Under the pieces are notes generated by a model. That model was not told where the DNA came from, ran no database searches, and was given only the letters and a program-made list of their open reading frames with translations. The position numbers and the translations under genes are program-made. This document shows positions 25,458 to 34,023 of a DNA stretch of 44,503 nucleotides, piece after piece (within the stretch, counting starts at the first letter, position 1; each line of letters opens with the position of its first letter). The stretch covers positions 1 through 44,503 of the forward strand of contig JAGFIZ010000070.1 in NCBI GenBank assembly GCA_024103135.1, in the 5' to 3' direction. This DNA comes from Bradyrhizobiaceae bacterium (GTDB lineage Bacteria > Bacteroidota > Ignavibacteria > Kapaibacteriales > Kapaibacteriaceae).

Positions 25458-27779
25458 TTAGAAGGCGTGGCCGAGACCGAGACTCAAATACCAGTTCGAG
25501 GTTGAGAAAGGCAGTTTTCTATTGGTAATCCATTGTCCTTCTGACCGAAGTGGGTCGTACACACTGGTTGCAAAGTCCACCCTAAACGGTCCCACTGGGG
25601 TTTCAAAGCGATATCCCACACCAGCAGCGAGCACGCTGCCTTCGATCAAGTCCGAAAATCTCATAGCACCGTAGAGATCCTTCGTCATCCGGTTGAAGGC
25701 ATTGCCATAATCTGCAAAGACGGTGATTCCACTTCGAGCAATGATGCTAGCCCAGAACTCATCCATGCCAGTTGGTTTGGGAAATCGGTATCTCGACTCA
25801 AAGCTCAGTTCCAACAAACTGGCACTACCGACAACGTTTGCCAGTATTTCACTTTGTGAAGGGTTCAGTGAAGTAATCACGCCACTGCGTGGATCGTGTA
25901 GCAATCGAGACGGGTAACTTCTGATGCTGGCAGCACCACCGGCAAAAAACTGTCGATCCAGAGGCACATAGGTATTGGTATCTGCCCCATTGCTTCCTCT
26001 GGTAAAATCCAACAATTGGATGTGACCAATCTTGACCTTCGTAGCAAAGGTTAGATGTTCGCTTGACGGGATCAGTTGAGTGTAGAAGAACTGTGAGCGC
26101 ACAAATCGTCCAGCACCGAAGCCAACTTCTGCCGAAAGGTTGTAGAAGTTCCCCTTGCGTGGATCAACGGGGTTATCACGATGCTCACCCCGAATATTCA
26201 AACCAGCATAGATGCCGGTGAAGAACCGCTTGGCACCATTGAGATAATTATCAAGCACCAAGAACTGGTTGTATGTGCTGAGCACGTATGACGAATCCTC
26301 CTTTGTCGGTGCATCAGCTAAAGCACTGTCAAGGGCTTGTTCAAAATTCCTTGGGAGTTGTCGCTCAACACTTGCAGTTACGTCAAAACCATTGACTACG
26401 CGGGTCGCAGGTAGGTTTACAGGTAGTCGGCCCCCTACCCCGAATGACTCCAACCGAAATGGACTCACGAGCAATCGAAGAGAGTAGTAGGTGTTGAGCT
26501 GCAATCCCGCACGCCAATCCCACAGCCTGAAGATGCTAGGCCATCCAAGTACGCCGGAAAGCAGTGCTTCACTAAGGAGTGGTTGATTCTGGAAGACACG
26601 GCTGATGTCCTGCAGTACGTACTGTGCCGTAACAGACGCAGTCTGAGCACCACCAAAGGCATTGCGATGGAGTGCCGTAAGGCCAACACCGAAGTTCAAG
26701 TAGTTGTCGATCGCCGTCTGATACAGCAGAAGGTTGGCACCAACATCGTACGGCTTACTGCATTTGGTAAAGACGCGAATAGCCAGATTACTGTCGGTAA
26801 TGGGGTTGAATGTAGAATCAAGAACCTCGGATGCAACGGTGTCGATTATCACGGTTTCAAACACCGACAGATTGATAAGGTTCGTGCGGGATTTTTCGAT
26901 CAAGTCGGCATTGTACCACTCACCAACCGAAAACTCCAATTGCCGTTGCTTCATTGATTCCGTAATGGCGCCATAACCAGCTGTGTTTTCTTCGAACACA
27001 ATGGTTCCAATGCGCTTTCGAGGTCCGGTGCGGAATATGACAGCCACACTGTCATGAAGCTTATCGGCCGACATGATCACGGTTGGCCGTTCATAACCGG
27101 CCAGATAGTAGCCGTTGTTCTGAAGTGTTTTGACCATACTTCTGAAGTCTGCCTCAAGGTCGGCTTCAGAAAACGGGCTGTTCGACTTAACGGTGCGGAC
27201 GCTCTGAATTTGCTGTTGAACGTCCACCGGCAGGCTGTCTAAACCAACGATTAAGATGGAGTCGATTATTGCTCGTGGACCCTCTTGAACCGTAAACGAC
27301 AGCGTGTTTTTGTCGGTTGACCGTACGTATCCAAAGTTCCATGTTACCGTTGCTTGATGGTAGCCATTTACATCGTAAAAGCGAACGATTGCGGCACTAT
27401 CATCTTCGGCAACATGTGGGTTAAAGTATCGCAACTCTTCGCGCAGATCGTGTTGTACACCAGTCAGCGTCCGCATCATCTGCGGAGGAGTTGCTGGGTT
27501 GCGCTTAAGGTTCTCGTAGTAGTACAATGCCAGTTGGCGTGTAAGAGAGAGCTCACTCTCACGCGACTGAATCACGCCAAGCAATTGTTGAGGTTGAATA
27601 CCAGAGCAACCCGACCAGGTGATTGCCTCTAGCTCAAGGGAGTTGCGAGCAGGACCAGGAACGCTTGTAGGTGCCAGTTGCTCATTAATCTGCGCACTGA
27701 GGCATATCGGATAGACCGACAGGATCAGTAGTACGCTATAAAGCAAGACTTGCGATAGACTGCGAGGGGCTTGGCTCAC
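25458..27779 (-). CDS. Omp85-superfamily outer-membrane protein (BamA/TamA-like)
   Basis: The product has 773 residues. A signal peptide ends ICLSA|QINEQ. POTRA-like repeats occupy about residues 120-345 (for example EGPRAIIDSILIVGLDSLP and GPRKRIGTIVFEEN). The barrel covers about 350-773, including the loop FFAGGAASIRSYPSRLL, which resembles the conserved [V/I]RG[F/Y] lid-lock region, and the final strands GVGYRFETPVGPFRVDFA and LSLGLGHAF. Only two or three POTRA-like units are visible, fewer than the five of BamA, so it fits TamA-like or accessory Omp85 proteins better than the essential BamA. It would insert or export proteins at the outer membrane. It is last in the long minus-strand cluster. 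Confidence 0.9.
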   Translation of the reverse strand: MSQAPRSLSQVLLYSVLLILSVYPICLSAQINEQLAPTSVPGPARNSLELEAITWSGCSGIQPQQLLGVIQSRESELSLTRQLALYYYENLKRNPATPPQMMRTLTGVQHDLREELRYFNPHVAEDDSAAIVRFYDVNGYHQATVTWNFGYVRSTDKNTLSFTVQEGPRAIIDSILIVGLDSLPVDVQQQIQSVRTVKSNSPFSEADLEADFRSMVKTLQNNGYYLAGYERPTVIMSADKLHDSVAVIFRTGPRKRIGTIVFEENTAGYGAITESMKQRQLEFSVGEWYNADLIEKSRTNLINLSVFETVIIDTVASEVLDSTFNPITDSNLAIRVFTKCSKPYDVGANLLLYQTAIDNYLNFGVGLTALHRNAFGGAQTASVTAQYVLQDISRVFQNQPLLSEALLSGVLGWPSIFRLWDWRAGLQLNTYYSLRLLVSPFRLESFGVGGRLPVNLPATRVVNGFDVTASVERQLPRNFEQALDSALADAPTKEDSSYVLSTYNQFLVLDNYLNGAKRFFTGIYAGLNIRGEHRDNPVDPRKGNFYNLSAEVGFGAGRFVRSQFFYTQLIPSSEHLTFATKVKIGHIQLLDFTRGSNGADTNTYVPLDRQFFAGGAASIRSYPSRLLHDPRSGVITSLNPSQSEILANVVGSASLLELSFESRYRFPKPTGMDEFWASIIARSGITVFADYGNAFNRMTKDLYGAMRFSDLIEGSVLAAGVGYRFETPVGPFRVDFATSVYDPLRSEGQWITNRKLPFSTSNWYLSLGLGHAF

Positions 27780-27806
27780 CTCACGAAAATACTCCGAGAG
27801 CGAAGC

Positions 27807-28043
27807 TTAATAGTCGCTATCGTCATCCTCATTGAACAAGAAGTCGTCCGATGCACTTTCATACTCAGGCCAAATGTCCTCGATGCTTTCGTACAAGGGA
27901 TCCTCAGGATCGTCGAGCTCTCTGAGATTGTCAATTACCTGGATAGGCGCACCAGTGCGATCTGCATAGTCGATCAACTCATCTTTAGTTGCCGGCCAAG
28001 GGGCATCTTCCAGATAGGCAGCTAGTTCGGGAGTCCAAAACAT
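27807..28043 (-). CDS. DUF2795 small acidic protein
   Basis: The product has 78 residues from ATG 28043, which has AAAGGA about 8 bases ahead; an upstream start at 28118 is less likely. The N-terminal half WTPELAAYLEDAPWPATKDELIDYADRTG fits DUF2795, a short helical domain seen in Actinobacteria and FCB bacteria. The C-terminal half is highly acidic and ends EDDDSDY. The role is unknown; the domain often stands alone. It sits between ispD (99 bases upstream) and the Omp85 gene (27 bases downstream) on the same strand. Confidence 0.85.
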   Translation of the reverse strand: MFWTPELAAYLEDAPWPATKDELIDYADRTGAPIQVIDNLRELDDPEDPLYESIEDIWPEYESASDDFLFNEDDDSDY

Positions 28044-28142
28044 GATCGTTCCTTTGGTGGGAGCCGTGGTGGTTAAAACGGGCGCGAATATACACGTAGT
28101 CTGTAGGGAACGCAACAACGACCAATTGTTCGGACAATTGTT

Positions 28143-28844
28143 TCATTCAACACTAACGTTTTTCGCGAGCTCCGGGTGGCCAATCAAAATGCTTGCCAAG
28201 GCATGGTCAGAAGGGGTTGTAATCTTAATGTTCCAGGGCTCGCCAGGGATGACGGTGACTGGTATCCCCATACGTTCGGCAAGCATGGCTTCGTCGGTCA
28301 CGCCGTCCGTGCTTGCTTGGTACAAGGACCGTAGTGTTTCGGGCAAAAAACCCTGTGGCGTTTGAACTGCCCGTACGGTACTTCGGTCAATGGTGCGGAC
28401 TACTTGTTCCTGATCCACCACTTTAAGGGTATCGGATATGGGAATCCCGGGGATGACAACCTGACCTGGTCGGGTAGCTTGAGCAATGCGATAGAATAGC
28501 GATGCCGAAGCCAGAGGCCGTACGGCGTCGTGCACAAGTACAACGTCGGCATCCGAAACACTTGGATGGGCTAGTGCCGCCCGCACACTGTCTGCCCTCT
28601 GCTCGCCTCCGTCGACAATGCCCAATCTTGAGTCGGCAATTCCATGTTCGTCCAGCACACGGTCAAGGTAGATGTCGGCAGGGTTCTTTGCTACCACCAC
28701 GCAATGCAGATCGGCCAAGGCAAGTACGGTGTTGAGTGTGTGGACAATGATGGGGAGTGAACCAAGAACCACATACTGCTTTGGGAGGTGTCCACCGAAA
28801 CGCTGACCAATGCCGGCAGCAGGTATAATGACAGCAAGTTTCAT
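28143..28844 (-). CDS. ispD: 2-C-methyl-D-erythritol 4-phosphate cytidylyltransferase
   Basis: The product has 233 residues, the usual length. The CTP-binding N-terminal loop is PAAGIGQRFGGHLPKQY, with the active-site Arg and Lys. The VLVHDAVRPLAS motif and TVRAVQTPQGF follow, both diagnostic for IspD, then TDEAMLAERMG and IKITTPSDHALA near the end. It makes CDP-methylerythritol in the MEP route to isoprenoids, which feeds the undecaprenyl carrier used by MraY just upstream and the prenyl donor needed by the UbiA-type enzyme further along the window. It follows mraY by 51 bases. Confidence 0.96.
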   Translation of the reverse strand: MKLAVIIPAAGIGQRFGGHLPKQYVVLGSLPIIVHTLNTVLALADLHCVVVAKNPADIYLDRVLDEHGIADSRLGIVDGGEQRADSVRAALAHPSVSDADVVLVHDAVRPLASASLFYRIAQATRPGQVVIPGIPISDTLKVVDQEQVVRTIDRSTVRAVQTPQGFLPETLRSLYQASTDGVTDEAMLAERMGIPVTVIPGEPWNIKITTPSDHALASILIGHPELAKNVSVE

Positions 28845-28895
28845 TGAGAATGCATACGTGCAAAAAACGTTGAATATTCAGGCCACCAGTCAGCT

Positions 28896-30026
28896 TTAGC
28901 GCACCTTGAAGGTTGCCATTGTAATGATGGCAAGCATAATGGCAATGATGTAGAATCGGCTAACAATCTTTGACTCATGCCACCCACTCTTTTCGAAATG
29001 GTGATGAAGAGGGGCCATCTTGAACAAACGCCGACCCTCGCCATACTTACGTTTTGTGTACTTGAACCAACTAATCTGAATGATCACGCTAACTGTCTCG
29101 GCAAAAAAGATTCCGCCGAGGATTGGCAAGAGAAATTCTTTCTTTATCAGGACGCAGAGTACTCCCACGGCACCACCGAGGGCAAGCGAACCCGTATCAC
29201 CCATAAAAATCTGTGCCGGGTAAGCGTTGTACCACAAGAATCCCATTGCAGCCCCTACGATAGCGGCACAGAAAATTGCTAGCTCGTCGGTACCACGGAG
29301 GTGAATGATGTTAAGGTACTCAGCAAAGAAGGCATTGCCAGAGAAATAGGCAATAACGGCCAGGGTAAGGGCCGTAATGCCAACCGTTCCGATGCAGAGT
29401 CCATCCAGGCCGTCGGTCAGGTTTACGGCATTTGACGTTGCCGTGATGATGAACACCACCATAGGGATGTACAAAATCCCGAAGTCGAAGTTGACCATCT
29501 TCTGGAATGGTACGGTGGTAAGCGTTGTAACGCCTTCTAGGGTCGGAGAATACCATTCGGGAAAGAAGTACAGGGCAGAGCCGACCATGGCTCCCGTAGC
29601 GATCTGACCAATGAGTTTGTAATTGCCGATGAGTCCATTCGGAAGCTTCTTTACCACCTTAAGGTAGTCATCAATGAAGCCCACGATTCCCAGCAATGCC
29701 GTCACCGTCATACAGGTGATGATGTACATGTTATCGACCCGTCCCAACAGCAACGTAGGTATCAGCACGGCAGCGAGTACAATCAAGCCACCCATGGTTG
29801 GTGTACCTGCCTTCAGACTGTGTTGTCCAACACCTTGCAGCTCACGCTTGGCCTGCTCGCCAATCTGTATGCGTTTGAGCAGGGCTATGATGCGTGGTCC
29901 CACGAAGAGAGCAATGAGCAGCGAGAGAATTGCCGCAGCGGCAGCTCGAAACGTAACGAACTGGAAAACACCAATGCCAGGAATGTCAACAAGTCCCTTA
30001 AGCCACATTGCCAAGTGGTAAAGCAT
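28896..30026 (-). CDS. mraY: Phospho-N-acetylmuramoyl-pentapeptide-transferase
   Basis: The product has 376 residues. A polytopic membrane protein (about 10 segments) with MraY motifs: GIVGFIDDYLKVVKKL (the DDxxK catalytic Asps), NAVNLTDGLDGL and FMGDTGSLALGG, and the APLHHHFEKSGW loop near the C terminus. It transfers phospho-MurNAc-pentapeptide to undecaprenyl phosphate, making lipid I. ATG at 30026 has AAAGG 8 bases upstream and shares one base with the murF stop; a GTG at 30029 is the alternative. murF makes its substrate and is immediately upstream. Confidence 0.97.
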   Translation of the reverse strand: MLYHLAMWLKGLVDIPGIGVFQFVTFRAAAAAILSLLIALFVGPRIIALLKRIQIGEQAKRELQGVGQHSLKAGTPTMGGLIVLAAVLIPTLLLGRVDNMYIITCMTVTALLGIVGFIDDYLKVVKKLPNGLIGNYKLIGQIATGAMVGSALYFFPEWYSPTLEGVTTLTTVPFQKMVNFDFGILYIPMVVFIITATSNAVNLTDGLDGLCIGTVGITALTLAVIAYFSGNAFFAEYLNIIHLRGTDELAIFCAAIVGAAMGFLWYNAYPAQIFMGDTGSLALGGAVGVLCVLIKKEFLLPILGGIFFAETVSVIIQISWFKYTKRKYGEGRRLFKMAPLHHHFEKSGWHESKIVSRFYIIAIMLAIITMATFKVR

Positions 30027-31423
30027 CACGCACCTTTCAGTTCAGTAATCACCTGTTCCATCTGGATTCCACGCGATCCTTTGACAAGAATAGCGGCACC
30101 AGCCGTTGCAATGGTACGAAGTACAGCAACACACTCTGATGCATTGGGGCAAACATGCACAGAAGAATAGGTCGTAGCTGCTTGAGCAAACTCAGATCCA
30201 ACCGTGAGCACAGCGTCAGCAACCTGCACTGCCAGCTCAAGAATCTGAACATGCTCCGTATGTGCGGCATCGCCGAGTTCTCGCATATCACCTAGCACGG
30301 CAATTCTGGTTGTTGACGGAAACTGGGCAAGCGTACGAAGGGCCATAGCCATACTCTCAGGGTTGGCATTGTACGTGTCGTTCAAGACAGAAAAACCATC
30401 TATGCGCTCTACAACCATTCGTGCATAGCCATGCACTGCCGGTGGTTGGTACGATTCCAGACCATGTTTGATTTGAGCAACGTGCATGCCTAGGGCCTTG
30501 CCGACGGCAAATGCAGCTATGGCATTCAAACCAGCGGCAAGTCCGACCGTCGACATGGTTGCACGCATTCCGCCATCAGGTGCAACGTGGTGGATGGACG
30601 GATTCAGTGACTCGTTAAAACTCAATTGTACCTGAAAATCAGCAGGGGAGTCGACGCTAAAGGTCAGCCCCTTTCCTCCATTTCGTGCATACCAAGAGCG
30701 TAACCGCTGATCATCGGCGTTAACGAGTAGCACACCATCGTGATCACGGAGATACTCAAACAGAGCCGTCTCTTCACGCTCCACGCCATCAAGATCGATG
30801 AGCTTCTCTAGGTGCTCCTTACCAATCTGCGTAATAATGCCGTGCGTGGGCTGAACCATGGCTGCTAGCAGCTCTATTTCACCGGGCTCGTTCGTGCCTA
30901 TCTCGATGACGGCTGCGGTGTGCGATTCATCAAGCTGGAGGAGCGTTAGTGGCGTGCCAATTCTGTTGTTGTAGTTGGCTTGAGTTTTGAGGACGGTGTA
31001 GTTCTCTGACAGTACATGGGCCGTAAGCTCCTTCGTACTGGTCTTCCCAGCCGATCCTGCAACGGCAACCACAGGGATTGCAAATCGTCGGCGGTGATAC
31101 CATCCAAGTGTACCCAAAGCATGGAGTGTAGAGGGCACCATGATGATTGGCTTGTTGCTGGCCAACCATTCATGGGATTTTGTGCGTGAGATTGGGTTGT
31201 CTGCTTCGACAATGCACAGTCGTGCACCGGCTAGAAATGCAGCTTCTACATGCTCATGTCCGTCGAAATGCTCACCACGCAAGGCCACGAACACACTGCC
31301 TGGCTCCAACGTGCGTGTGTCGGTACTTACACCTGTTGCATGAAAAGTGTTGGGTAATGCTGCGGCAGCATCACCAAAACATGACAGAAGATCTGCGGCA
31401 GAAAACGTCGCTCGATTGTCCAT
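30026..31423 (-). CDS. murF: UDP-N-acetylmuramoyl-tripeptide--D-alanyl-D-alanine ligase
   Basis: The product has 465 residues. The N-terminal UDP-binding domain (to about 110) includes TRTLEPGSVFVALRGEHFDGH. The central ATP-binding domain shows GSAGKTSTKE, the carbamylated-Lys region, and EIGTNEPGEI, and the C-terminal domain has VLNDTYNANPESM, all Mur ligase marks. It adds D-Ala-D-Ala to complete the pentapeptide precursor. It is 6 bases after rsmH and overlaps mraY. The neighbouring murE normally found beside murF is absent here. Confidence 0.96.
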   Translation of the reverse strand: MDNRATFSAADLLSCFGDAAAALPNTFHATGVSTDTRTLEPGSVFVALRGEHFDGHEHVEAAFLAGARLCIVEADNPISRTKSHEWLASNKPIIMVPSTLHALGTLGWYHRRRFAIPVVAVAGSAGKTSTKELTAHVLSENYTVLKTQANYNNRIGTPLTLLQLDESHTAAVIEIGTNEPGEIELLAAMVQPTHGIITQIGKEHLEKLIDLDGVEREETALFEYLRDHDGVLLVNADDQRLRSWYARNGGKGLTFSVDSPADFQVQLSFNESLNPSIHHVAPDGGMRATMSTVGLAAGLNAIAAFAVGKALGMHVAQIKHGLESYQPPAVHGYARMVVERIDGFSVLNDTYNANPESMAMALRTLAQFPSTTRIAVLGDMRELGDAAHTEHVQILELAVQVADAVLTVGSEFAQAATTYSSVHVCPNASECVAVLRTIATAGAAILVKGSRGIQMEQVITELKGA

Positions 31424-31429
31424 AGACGA

Positions 31430-32353
31430 TTATTGATGTTCAGGCAACACTCTTGCAGCGCGTAGTCTGGCACTTCGTGCTCTAGGATTTACGCTGACTT
31501 CTTCGGGTGTGGCCATGATTGGTTTGCGAGTGAGAATCTCAACACGTGTTGACGTGTGTGCTGAAGCCGATCCGTGGGCTTTAAACACATCCTTCACGAT
31601 CTTGTCTTCAAGAGAATGATAACTCATTACCACCACCGTTCCACCTTCGGCCATCAACGGTAGAATCGATGTAATGGCAACGGACAGGTTCTCGAGCTCC
31701 TTGTTGACGGCAATGCGTAGCGCCTGAAACACCCGAGCCAACGTCTTTGCCTGATGTTGTGGCGGTATGTGCTGGAGAATCGTATCACGGAGGTCGACAG
31801 TGGTCTTGTAGGGGGCTAGGGACCTGCGTCGAACAATCGCTTGGGCGATTCGACGGGCCGACGGTTCCTGCGCATAGTCCCGCAACATCTGCGTGAGTTC
31901 CTGCTCCGTGTGCGTATTTACAAGGTCAGCTGCGGTGTTGCCTTCCGGAGTGAAGCGCATGTCCAACGGTGCATCATCGCGATAGGAAAAGCCACGCGGA
32001 TGATGGTCGAACTGAAAACTACTCACACCAAGGTCGAAGAGAGCGCCGTTGATGGGCTTGAATGAGGCACCGACCGATCCGATGTTCACGAAGTTGGCGT
32101 GGATCAACTCTAGGTTGACACCCTTTTGTGTGGCAAGCGTCCGCACCGCCTCTGCACGTTGTAGGGCAAACTCGTCGGCATCGAATGCTACAAGAGTCGA
32201 CCCCTCTGGCATTGCCTCGACTATCAGACGGGAATGTCCACCACCGCCAAACGTGGCATCAACAAAGACACCGCCAACGGATGGATTTAAGTAGTGCAGA
32301 CATTCCGATGCCATCACTGGAACGTGGTAGGTATGGTGATCCAGTCGTGCCAT
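31430..32353 (-). CDS. rsmH: 16S rRNA (cytosine(1402)-N(4))-methyltransferase
   Basis: The product has 307 residues. The opening HVPVMASECLHYLNP and SAM-binding VDATFGGGGHSRLI are typical of RsmH (MraW). FDLGVSSFQFDHHPRGFSY and LVVAI-type helices precede the C-terminal MSYHSLEDKIVKD and KPIMATPEEVSVNPRARSARLRAARV, both family signatures. It methylates N4 of C1402 in the 16S P site. In most bacteria it starts the dcw cluster after mraZ; here mraZ and ftsL are missing and murF follows directly. Confidence 0.97.
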   Translation of the reverse strand: MARLDHHTYHVPVMASECLHYLNPSVGGVFVDATFGGGGHSRLIVEAMPEGSTLVAFDADEFALQRAEAVRTLATQKGVNLELIHANFVNIGSVGASFKPINGALFDLGVSSFQFDHHPRGFSYRDDAPLDMRFTPEGNTAADLVNTHTEQELTQMLRDYAQEPSARRIAQAIVRRRSLAPYKTTVDLRDTILQHIPPQHQAKTLARVFQALRIAVNKELENLSVAITSILPLMAEGGTVVVMSYHSLEDKIVKDVFKAHGSASAHTSTRVEILTRKPIMATPEEVSVNPRARSARLRAARVLPEHQ

Positions 32354-32370
32354 TTAACGATGCCAGGGGG

Positions 32371-33102
32371 CTACAGAAAAACGGAGAGACTGTCAACAGC
32401 CAGTGGTTCGACAGATTTGAAGGCCTCAGCGAACGTCACACCGAACCGACTGCCGTAGTAGCGTGCGCGACCTTCGACTTCGGCAAGAAAGGCGGGACGA
32501 GAGATGAGCGTCTCGGGCTCGTCCGACGTGTAAGTATTCGGTGCATGAAACTGGCTTGCAAAGGCAAGAATCGCAGCAATTTTCAAATCCCATGTACTAG
32601 AAACATCCACCAACAAATCTGCTCCATCCGGTAGATCGTGCTGATGTTGGTAGCACATAATGCGCTTCGGACGGTGCGTTTCTTGTTGAACACCATCGTC
32701 GGTTGTTGTGATATGCCTAAGTCCCGACAAAAAAGCAGCAGCACGAGCCAGACGGTGTACGGCTTCGTGGTCGGGATGACGTTCGATGGACGGCGAGGTA
32801 AGGATCAACGATGGTTTATACCGACGGTACATACGGATAACTTCAAGGCGGTTTTCCTGGCTGTCGGTGATGTTACCGTCAGGCATCGAAAGGATGATTC
32901 TTTCATGAACGCCGAGAATATGTGCGGCATGTGCAGCTTCTTCGGCACGAATCTGTGGAGTGCCGCGTGTACCAAGCTCGCCAGCCGTGCAGTCCACAAG
33001 TACTACGCGCTTGCCTTCTGAGGTAAGTTTTGCAATGGTGCCGCCAGCACAAAGCTCTGCGTCATCAGGATGAGCAGAGAGTACAAGAACATCAGCACTC
33101 AA
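32371..33102 (-). CDS. bshB1: Bacillithiol biosynthesis deacetylase, BshB1 type
   Basis: The product has 243 residues of the LmbE/PIG-L family. The zinc motif is LSAHPDDAELCAGGT, with the distal His in IERHPDHEAVHRLARAA; TAGELGTRGT is characteristic of BshB1. It would deacetylate GlcNAc-malate to give GlcN-malate in bacillithiol synthesis, although BshB proteins can have mycothiol-conjugate-like amidase activity. TTG start at 33102, supported by GGGAG 8 bases upstream, overlaps the rpiB stop by 4 bases. bshA and bshC are not in the window. Confidence 0.92.
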   Translation of the reverse strand: MSADVLVLSAHPDDAELCAGGTIAKLTSEGKRVVLVDCTAGELGTRGTPQIRAEEAAHAAHILGVHERIILSMPDGNITDSQENRLEVIRMYRRYKPSLILTSPSIERHPDHEAVHRLARAAAFLSGLRHITTTDDGVQQETHRPKRIMCYQHQHDLPDGADLLVDVSSTWDLKIAAILAFASQFHAPNTYTSDEPETLISRPAFLAEVEGRARYYGSRFGVTFAEAFKSVEPLAVDSLSVFL

Positions 33103-33542
33103 TGAATATCTCCCAGAGAATGAATCTTCTTCACACGGTTTTCGTGACGTCCACCTTGAAATGGCGTTTCGAGGAACACTTTTACCATCTCAAGAGCATC
33201 TTCCAACAAGTTGATTCTGGAACCAATGGCAATCATGTTGGCATTGTTGTGTTCACGAGCCAACTGTGCCATCTCCGTGCTGGTAACATTCGCAGCACGA
33301 ATGCCATTGACCTTGTTTGCAGCAATGGAGATCCCTATACCTGACCCACAGACGATTACGCCGTACTCAGCTTCACCGGTAGACACAAGTCGGGCTGCTG
33401 CTACGCCAAAATCAGGGTAGTCGACGGAGCTTTCGTTATCAGTGCCGACGTCGACGACCACATAGCCCTGATGGACAAGAAACGATTTAATAGCTTCCTT
33501 GTATGTGAAGCCAGCATGGTCCGAACCAACGCAAATGGTCAT
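33099..33542 (-). CDS. rpiB: Ribose-5-phosphate isomerase B
   Basis: The product has 147 residues. The start ICVGSDHAGFTYK, the active-site Cys region YGVIVCGSGIGISIAANK, and NGIRAA, plus NNANMIAIGSRI, match RpiB. It interconverts ribose-5-phosphate and ribulose-5-phosphate in the pentose phosphate pathway. It starts 2 bases after dut and its stop overlaps the bshB1 start, so the three are co-translated. Confidence 0.97.
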   Translation of the reverse strand: MTICVGSDHAGFTYKEAIKSFLVHQGYVVVDVGTDNESSVDYPDFGVAAARLVSTGEAEYGVIVCGSGIGISIAANKVNGIRAANVTSTEMAQLAREHNNANMIAIGSRINLLEDALEMVKVFLETPFQGGRHENRVKKIHSLGDIH

Positions 33543-33544
33543 AC

Positions 33545-34012
33545 CTATTGTCCTTCGATGTTCTCAGTAGCCATGATGCCAGTGCTACCAAATCCACCAG
33601 CACCTCTGTTGGTCTCGGTCAGCACGTCCACACGTTCCCACGTGATACGCTCATGTTTGGCAATGACCAGTTGAGCGATACGCATACCTCTTTCGACCAC
33701 GAATGGGTTGGCGGAGAAGTTGGCAAGAATAATTTGGATCTCACCACGGTAGTCACTGTCGATCGTGCCAGGCGCGTTGAGAGCAAACACCCCATGCTTT
33801 GCAGCAAGACCACTACGTGAGCGGACCTGACATTCGAATCCAGAAGGAACGGCAATACACAATCCCGTTGGTACCATGACGATGCCATGGGGCGGAATGG
33901 TAAGTGTTTGGTCTACGGCAGCATACACGTCCATCCCAGCCGCCCCATCCGTAGCGTAGTGTGGTAACGGCAGGTCTGCTGCACCGTCAAGTTGTACAAC
34001 GGCGACGCGCAT
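33545..34012 (-). CDS. dut: dUTP diphosphatase
   Basis: The product has 155 residues, a trimeric dUTPase. The five motifs can be traced: ATDGAAGMDVYA, RSRSGLAAKHGV, APGTIDSDYRGEIQ with the catalytic Asp, RGMRIAQLVI, and the C-terminal arm RGAGGFGSTG that closes the site. It makes dUMP and keeps dUTP out of DNA. An AAGGGG about 9 bases ahead of ATG gives a good ribosome site. It follows rnhA by 11 bases on the same strand. Confidence 0.98.
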   Translation of the reverse strand: MRVAVVQLDGAADLPLPHYATDGAAGMDVYAAVDQTLTIPPHGIVMVPTGLCIAVPSGFECQVRSRSGLAAKHGVFALNAPGTIDSDYRGEIQIILANFSANPFVVERGMRIAQLVIAKHERITWERVDVLTETNRGAGGFGSTGIMATENIEGQ

Positions 34013-34023
34013 TACATAGCCCC

